Program-made: the position numbers and the translations under genes
Notes under the pieces: generated by a model
Seen by the model: the letters and a program-made list of their open reading frames with translations, nothing else
What the model was told of the DNA's origin: nothing
Database searches by the model: none
Source: Asparagopsis taxiformis
Lineage: Eukaryota; Rhodophyta; Florideophyceae; Bonnemaisoniales; Bonnemaisoniaceae
Direction: 5' to 3'
Length of the DNA: 64,000 nucleotides
Assembly (NCBI GenBank): GCA_030407315.1
Contig: JALQPE010000317.1
Coordinates: 62,001 to 126,000 of the forward strand
Shown: piece by piece, positions 59,026 to 64,000 of the stretch
How the letters are laid out: each line of letters starts with the position of its first letter
Numbering within the stretch: the first letter of the stretch is position 1

Positions 59026-61235
59026 CTACGATTCATTCGATTCAACATTGCTGGGCATCGGCGTCGAATTACAAAGAGCAAACCTTGCACGTTCATCCAA
59101 CTTGAACTGTGCAGCCGGTGTCAGCGATGCAAACACACGAGCAGCTTTGCTAATATTCCCCTCGTTGAAGCAGGCAATCGCCAGGTTTCCACCCAGCGAA
59201 TCCCAAGCCTCGACACGCTTGACTTGCATTTCTTCGTAGAGTACAACCGCATCAGACACACGCCCACCGCGCAGGCACGCGTCAACGATCGCCGAATACG
59301 TCACCGCATCAGGCTCCACTTTCTGCTGTTGCATCAATTCGTAAAGTTCCATTGCACGATTCGCATCTCTTGCCTTTGCACATGCGCACGCGAATGAATT
59401 ATAAGTAACACGTGTAGGTTTCAATCCAACTGATTTCATTTCCACAAGCAGTTCCCACGCTTGCGCAACTTCACCCTTCTTACCAACCGCATCGATCAGC
59501 GTGTTGTACGTCACTTCGTCCGGTCGCACACCAATGCCAATCATTTCCCGAAGCACAGTAAATGCACGATCCACGTCTCCACAACGTCCGCAAACTGCGA
59601 TCAGAGTGTTCAACGTGTACACATCCGGACTAATCTTCTCCGACCGCATTCGGTTTGTCAATTCATATGCTAGGTCCAATTGCTTGGCACGCCCACATGC
59701 ATCGATCAAAGCGTTGTACGTCACTGCACAGGGGCGCACACCCGCTTGAAGCATCCGTCGAAACACTTCGAAAGCTTGATCAATCCTCTCCGACTTGCCG
59801 CAAGCATCGATCAGCGAATTGTAAGTGTGACGATCCGGTTGATGATTGTACGTCTTCGTCATGGCCTCGAGTGCTTCGAATGCACGACTCAGGTCTCGAG
59901 CACGTCCACATGCTGAAATGAGCGCGTTGAAAGTTACCTTGTCCGGCGTCAGCCCGACTTCCAAAATTTCGTTGTATACATCAAACGCACGATCGACAAA
60001 TTTAACGCGACCACACGCATCTATTAGCGCATTGTACGCAAAGATATCTGGATGGATATTCGATCTCTTCATAAGATCGAGAACCTCGAAACCACGCTGT
60101 GGTTGTCGTGCCTTTGCACAAGCGTCAATCAGCGACGCATAACACACACGATTAGGCTTGATGTTGTTTTGTTGCAGCTTTTCAAAAACTTCAAACGCCT
60201 TGTCGACATCGCGAGATTTTGCACATGCATCTATAAGAGTACCGTATGTGACAACGTCCGGTTTGCGGCCAATTGTTTCCATTTCTTCGGCGAGCACAAA
60301 GGCGTCGGCGCACTTTCCACGTTTGACGTACACTTTCATGAGAGCATTGTAGGCAACAACATTAGGGGCGACACCGTCATCCACCATGGAGCGGAACGCA
60401 TGCTCTGCCTTTTGTAGCTTCCGGCACGACCGAAAGCCTCAATGAGAGCCGAATAGGTAAAGGCATTTGGGCGGACGCCTTGGGTGCGCATTCGCTCAAA
60501 GCAGCGTTCAGCTTCGGCAATACGACCAGCCTTTCCAAAGGCAGAAATCATAATACTATGACTAGCAACGTCATGTACAATGCCATTTTGTCCAAAGCCA
60601 GCAAACAGTGCTTCAGCATCATCGAGTCTATTAGCCTTACCAAACGCATCTAAAAGAGCGTTGAAATGTCTGATACCAAAACATCCCGCCGACATATGTT
60701 CTCGAAGAATATCCCTTGCTTTATCCAATTTTCGACGACGAATACAATTCTCCAACTGTCGCACAACTTCGGCATATTCATCCGAGTCATTTTCAGCACG
60801 GATGGGTGGACGAGAGTCATCCCGAAGCGGGGGGGACCAACTATCGGGCACATAGACATCATTAGCGACACGGTCGGTATGTTTTGCACCGGCACCGCGA
60901 CGACCGCGTCTGGTCGGGCGTTTGGGTGCTGGAGTGCGTGTATCATCAGTGATGGGGACGGAAACGGGAGCTGGAACGGGGAGCGGAGCGGGGGTCGACG
61001 CTTTCCACACGCCTGCACCGGCGCCCCATATGGAGGGCCCTTGGGAGGGAAGGGCGGGTGCGGCGCCCCAGGCGGCGGCGGCGGCAAGGGCGTTACGATC
61101 GAGGGCGCGCGAGGCGGCGGCAAAGGGATGGCGAATTTGCGAGGGGTTTGGTTGTGCGGTATTGGTGGCGGGGTTATTACGAACGAGGGCTGGCGGGGGC
61201 AGGAAGGCAAACGTCGGGGGCGACATGATGGGCAT
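59026..61235 (-). CDS. P-class pentatricopeptide repeat protein with apparent frame break
   Basis: Organelle RNA-binding protein, about 736 aa if the two frames are joined. The start is placed at ATG 61235 (the frame opens at a TTG, 61454), followed by an Ala/Pro-rich leader and a basic block (RPTRRGRRGAGAKH). Fourteen contiguous 35-residue P motifs follow (one of 36), of the form xVTYNALIDACGRAxxxDxA. Motifs 1-3 are in the first frame; the reading frame changes inside motif 3 at the T4 run 60410-60413 (A4 in sense), as if one A were missing. From there motifs 4-14 run without error to the stop. No DYW or SMR tail. Likely plastid, for RNA stability, processing or translation. The repeats are uninterrupted across the break, so this is one gene. 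Confidence 0.85.
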
Positions 61236-61626
61236 GCGAATGGGGTGAGGGGTGGCGCGCGCAAGTGGTGCGCGATAACGATGGATGTATTTGACAAAGT
61301 GGGATAGAAATGTTGCAATTGGGATTAGGGCTTGGCTGGCTGGCTGGTTTGTTTGCAGATTCCACCGAAAGATGCGTGTCGGGCACAGATGTGATGTGTC
61401 GATTGGACGGCGCATCTCGTTGTGGCCACTCGCTTCCGGCCGTGTGGAGACCAATGAGAGGTGTTTAGATCGAGCGTCATCCGCCGCCGTGCGACGGGCA
61501 GCGTGCTTAATTTTTCATTTCATTCTGTAATTACCAAATCGCACGCCATCTGCCACCCTGTCAACCGCCGCTACTCAGATACATCTCCACTCGCCTCCGC
61601 GATAACGCCCGTCAATCTCGACACTC
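61236..61626. other. Divergent promoter, PPR / TRM13
   Basis: 391 bp between head-to-head genes, with a (GGCT)3-4 run at about 61333-61346. No TATA box evident. Confidence 0.45.
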
Positions 61627-62820
61627 ATGGTCACATCCGTTCCAATCTGCACCTACATTCTGCAAGACAAGAATCGTCGTTGTAAGCTGCCCGCCAAACA
61701 GGGCGCGCTCTTCTGCGGTGCACATTCGACACATTCGACCGTTCAACCATGCCGACACTGCGGCACTGCTCTGCCACACCCATCCGCCATTGATCGACAC
61801 ACGCGACGATGTCCCGTTCTCAAACGACAGGCTGCCATGCACGCACAGCCCTGGCATGTGCCCAATTGCAATATGCCGTTTTCGCCGACCTCCCCCGAAT
61901 CGTCGCCGATTACCCAATATGCTCCTAGCGACCAAATTTCAGCCCTTGTATCACACATCCTTCGCAATCATATCCATAGATCACCAGCCCCTTCTTGGGT
62001 ACCGTGTCATCCCTCAGACGCACCGCCTCTGCCCGAGGCGAGTATCATAGAATCCACATGGTCCGATCCGCGCATAAGCACCGTCAAAATGGAGCGTAAA
62101 CATTTTGATCAGATAGCATCATTATCAACGGCGCTATTCCACCAGACGCCGTCGCAGCCACACACAGCAATCATAGAATTGGGAGCGGGGCGTGCGTATA
62201 CAAGCATGTATTTGGCGCATGTGCAGCATCTACGCGCTCACAAAACATCCATAGTTGTAGTAGATCAATCCAGTACGCGGAACAAGGCCGACAGAAGTAT
62301 TCGTCACTGGGTGCAAGATGATTCATCGTCCATCGTTTCATTCCGTCGATTGACATGCGACGTATCCGATGTAGATTTGACAGTACTGGAGGAATGCGAG
62401 GCGCCGCTTGTGTACATAGTCGGGAAGCACGTTTGTGGCGGTGCGCTGGATATCTCACTACATGCAGCGACGCGTTTGGCGCGCAGCAGAGCGCCGGGCT
62501 CAATTGGTCTGGTGTTTGCGGTTTGCTGTCGAAGGTTGTGTTCGTGGCAAACGCTGGGGTGTCGAGAGGTGCTTTCAGAGTGGGGTATTGACGAGCAGTC
62601 GTTCTACACGTTGAGAAAGATTGCGGCATGGGGACTGGATGAGGCGCACGACGACGAGATGGCCGAGTTGGGCAACAAGTGCCGATTGGTCATAGATTGG
62701 GCAAGGGTAGTTTGGCTACGCCGTTTAGGCTGGGACGCACACCTCGGTACCTACACATCGGCTAGTCCAGAACATACGTGCATAGCTGCCGTTTTCAAAC
62801 ACAAGCAAGGCATAGTCTAG
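61627..62820 (+). CDS. TRM13: tRNA:m4X modification enzyme TRM13
   Basis: 397 aa from ATG 61627. 2'-O-methylates position 4 in the acceptor stem of certain tRNAs, using SAM. An N-terminal zf-TRM13 CCCH unit (Cys8, Cys19, Cys30, His33) and a CHHC-type unit (Cys42, Cys45, His58, Cys62) are both complete. The methyltransferase domain has motif I AIIELGAGRAYTSMYL, then the family hallmarks VGKHVCGGALDISLHA and GLVFAVCCRRLCSW. A C-terminal GNKCRLVIDWARVVWLRRLG is also typical. Convergent with eIF5, 209 bp apart. Confidence 0.93.
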   Translation: MVTSVPICTYILQDKNRRCKLPAKQGALFCGAHSTHSTVQPCRHCGTALPHPSAIDRHTRRCPVLKRQAAMHAQPWHVPNCNMPFSPTSPESSPITQYAPSDQISALVSHILRNHIHRSPAPSWVPCHPSDAPPLPEASIIESTWSDPRISTVKMERKHFDQIASLSTALFHQTPSQPHTAIIELGAGRAYTSMYLAHVQHLRAHKTSIVVVDQSSTRNKADRSIRHWVQDDSSSIVSFRRLTCDVSDVDLTVLEECEAPLVYIVGKHVCGGALDISLHAATRLARSRAPGSIGLVFAVCCRRLCSWQTLGCREVLSEWGIDEQSFYTLRKIAAWGLDEAHDDEMAELGNKCRLVIDWARVVWLRRLGWDAHLGTYTSASPEHTCIAAVFKHKQGIV

Positions 62821-63029
62821 ACAAGACATCACAAGCGACATTTTTACTTCTAGTCTGCAAGACCACGCGCGAGGTGGGTATCTACGCTAGGGTTCAATGA
62901 AGGAGTAAACAACGATATGACAAGAGGCTGGCTGATTTTCAACCAGTACAAACTGACTGACAAACGTGATCCACGTGGATCTCATTGCAGACGGCAAGGT
63001 CCGCGAAGACGAAGCCAAGCACACGACAG

Positions 63030-64000
63030 TTACTCTTCATCGCCGTCCTCGCTTTCCTCCTCCTCGCTACCATCTTCGTCATCATCCTCATCATCATTCT
63101 CTAGCCAGTCGATGATAACTTTAACAGCGTCACGCACCTCCTCACGACCATCTTCTTTCCTGTACCATTTGAAAATATGCTCCTCTTCCACAACATTCGA
63201 TTCCCAAGCCAGTTTCAAAATGTGCGGAAGAACAGAAAGCATTTTCTTATCCCTACTACCAGCATAGTCCAGATAGTCACAGAAAGCAGACTGCATGGCT
63301 GCATCCATAGGCTCGCCAATGTGCTGCAACACGGGGATCGCACGCTGCTGAATGCTGTCCGTCATAGTGGCGAGTGATTCATCAAACACAGCTGCCATCA
63401 TAAGACCCTGAATGACGTCATCCTCACCGAAAATCTTCTCCGATTTTGCTAGAACTTTGCTCGGTTTCTTACCACCATCAATGTACGCACGAAGCTTCTG
63501 CACCATGTCGCGTTCATTTTCCACGGGCGCTCGCTCAAGGATCGAGGCGGCAGCACCCAGCTCGCGCATACGAGCTTCCTGAGCTTCCTTGGAGGTGTCG
63601 ACGCTCCATTGGACGTCATCATCATCGTCCTCGACGGGAGCGGTGGCAAAGTCATGATCAGCAAAATCGACGTCGGCGATCATGCCTAAAGCTTCGCCCG
63701 TGTCGGCTGCCTTCTTGGCCGCCTTCCTTGCAGCGCGATCAGCTTTACGTTGTGCCTTGTCGTCTTCCTCTTCGGGTAGCTCACCATTGGCTTTCTTTGC
63801 CTTGAGGGCGCGACGAGCCGCCTTGTCTTTTTTCCCCTCCGACTTTTTCTTCTTGCCGTCCGGCGGGTTATTAGCAATATAGGTGCAGAGCTTATGGGTC
63901 ATGTCACACAGAGCTTCTGTTCCGCAGGCATTGCAAACCTGTGTAATGTTGCCGTTTTTCTTCAGCTTCAAGTCGGTTTCGGGAAGGTTACAGTTGGGGC
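63030..64000 (-). CDS. EIF5: Translation initiation factor eIF5 (5' partial)
   Basis: GTPase-activating protein for eIF2 at start-codon recognition. The coding frame is open to the right edge of the window, so the N-terminal GAP domain with its Arg finger is outside. The visible part starts in the C2-C2 zinc finger (CNLPETDLKLKKN ... CNACG), continues with a basic Lys/Ala linker, an acidic patch (EDDDDDVQWSV) and the C-terminal W2/HEAT domain (about nt 63110-63560). W2 ends in the acidic-aromatic boxes EEEHIFKWYRKED and VKVIIDWLENDDED that bind eIF2-beta and eIF3c. The tail is Asp/Glu-rich. Confidence 0.95.
   Translation of the reverse strand, partial: PNCNLPETDLKLKKNGNITQVCNACGTEALCDMTHKLCTYIANNPPDGKKKKSEGKKDKAARRALKAKKANGELPEEEDDKAQRKADRAARKAAKKAADTGEALGMIADVDFADHDFATAPVEDDDDDVQWSVDTSKEAQEARMRELGAAASILERAPVENERDMVQKLRAYIDGGKKPSKVLAKSEKIFGEDDVIQGLMMAAVFDESLATMTDSIQQRAIPVLQHIGEPMDAAMQSAFCDYLDYAGSRDKKMLSVLPHILKLAWESNVVEEEHIFKWYRKEDGREEVRDAVKVIIDWLENDDEDDDEDGSEEEESEDGDEE

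Noticed and set aside
1..64000. Bacterial operons, CRISPR arrays, insertion sequences, prophage
   Set aside because: Gene content is eukaryotic throughout, strands alternate, and no spaced repeat arrays, transposase genes or terminal inverted repeats of IS type were found.

Overview
The window is nuclear DNA from a eukaryote with a compact, intron-poor genome, most likely a red alga. It encodes SIN3, Mediator MED7, U1-70K, eIF5 and TRM13 (nucleus and cytosol), the complex III Rieske protein and ETF-alpha (mitochondrion), and at least three plastid-type genes (a long P-class PPR protein, an Obg GTPase with OCT domain, and YqgF/RuvX, next to a plant/algal diaminopimelate epimerase). Almost every gene is one uninterrupted frame. 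The red-algal assignment is an inference from gene content and compactness, supported by a TPS-TPP fusion of the type tied to floridoside synthesis in Galdieria. A species cannot be named from the sequence alone.

Layout. 1-4.4 kb: SIN3 (its 5' end lies outside the window) facing a PH-domain protein kinase. 5.2-9.9 kb: a four-finger C2H2 protein and an OFA-like MFS transporter, both needing a one-base frame correction, with a candidate two-exon small gene between them. 9.9-13.3 kb: gene-poor. 13.3-22.7 kb: Rok1/DDX52 helicase, Rieske protein, Sel1-repeat protein, ETF-alpha and an ABM-ABM-iron-ADH fusion. 23-29.3 kb: a head-to-head pair of related four-helix proteins, a coiled-coil protein, U1-70K and a DUF3598 protein. 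29.3-38.4 kb: TPS-TPP fusion, monoglyceride-lipase-like hydrolase, HSP70 with a heat-shock element, and an IolG-type dehydrogenase. 38.4-49 kb: a secreted TIMP/NTR-like protein, a DUF442 protein next to ETHE1 persulfide dioxygenase, a secreted protein of unknown function with a frame break, a two-domain glycosyltransferase and a second C2H2 protein. 51-64 kb: an F-box-like protein, MED7, YqgF, DapF, Obg, a 14-motif PPR protein (frame break), TRM13 and eIF5 (its 5' end lies outside the window).

Strands alternate almost strictly. Most neighbours are convergent with short shared 3' regions (32 bp at the tightest) or divergent over 200-700 bp shared promoters. Some neighbours may also be linked in function: DUF442 with ETHE1, whose homologues are fused in bacterial Blh proteins, and a run of four probable plastid proteins (YqgF, DapF, Obg, PPR).

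The most interesting points are the iron-ADH fusion that seems to have lost all four metal ligands, the separate but adjacent Blh halves, the TIMP-like protein in an apparent alga, the paralogous four-helix pair, and four genes each broken by a single-base frame shift.
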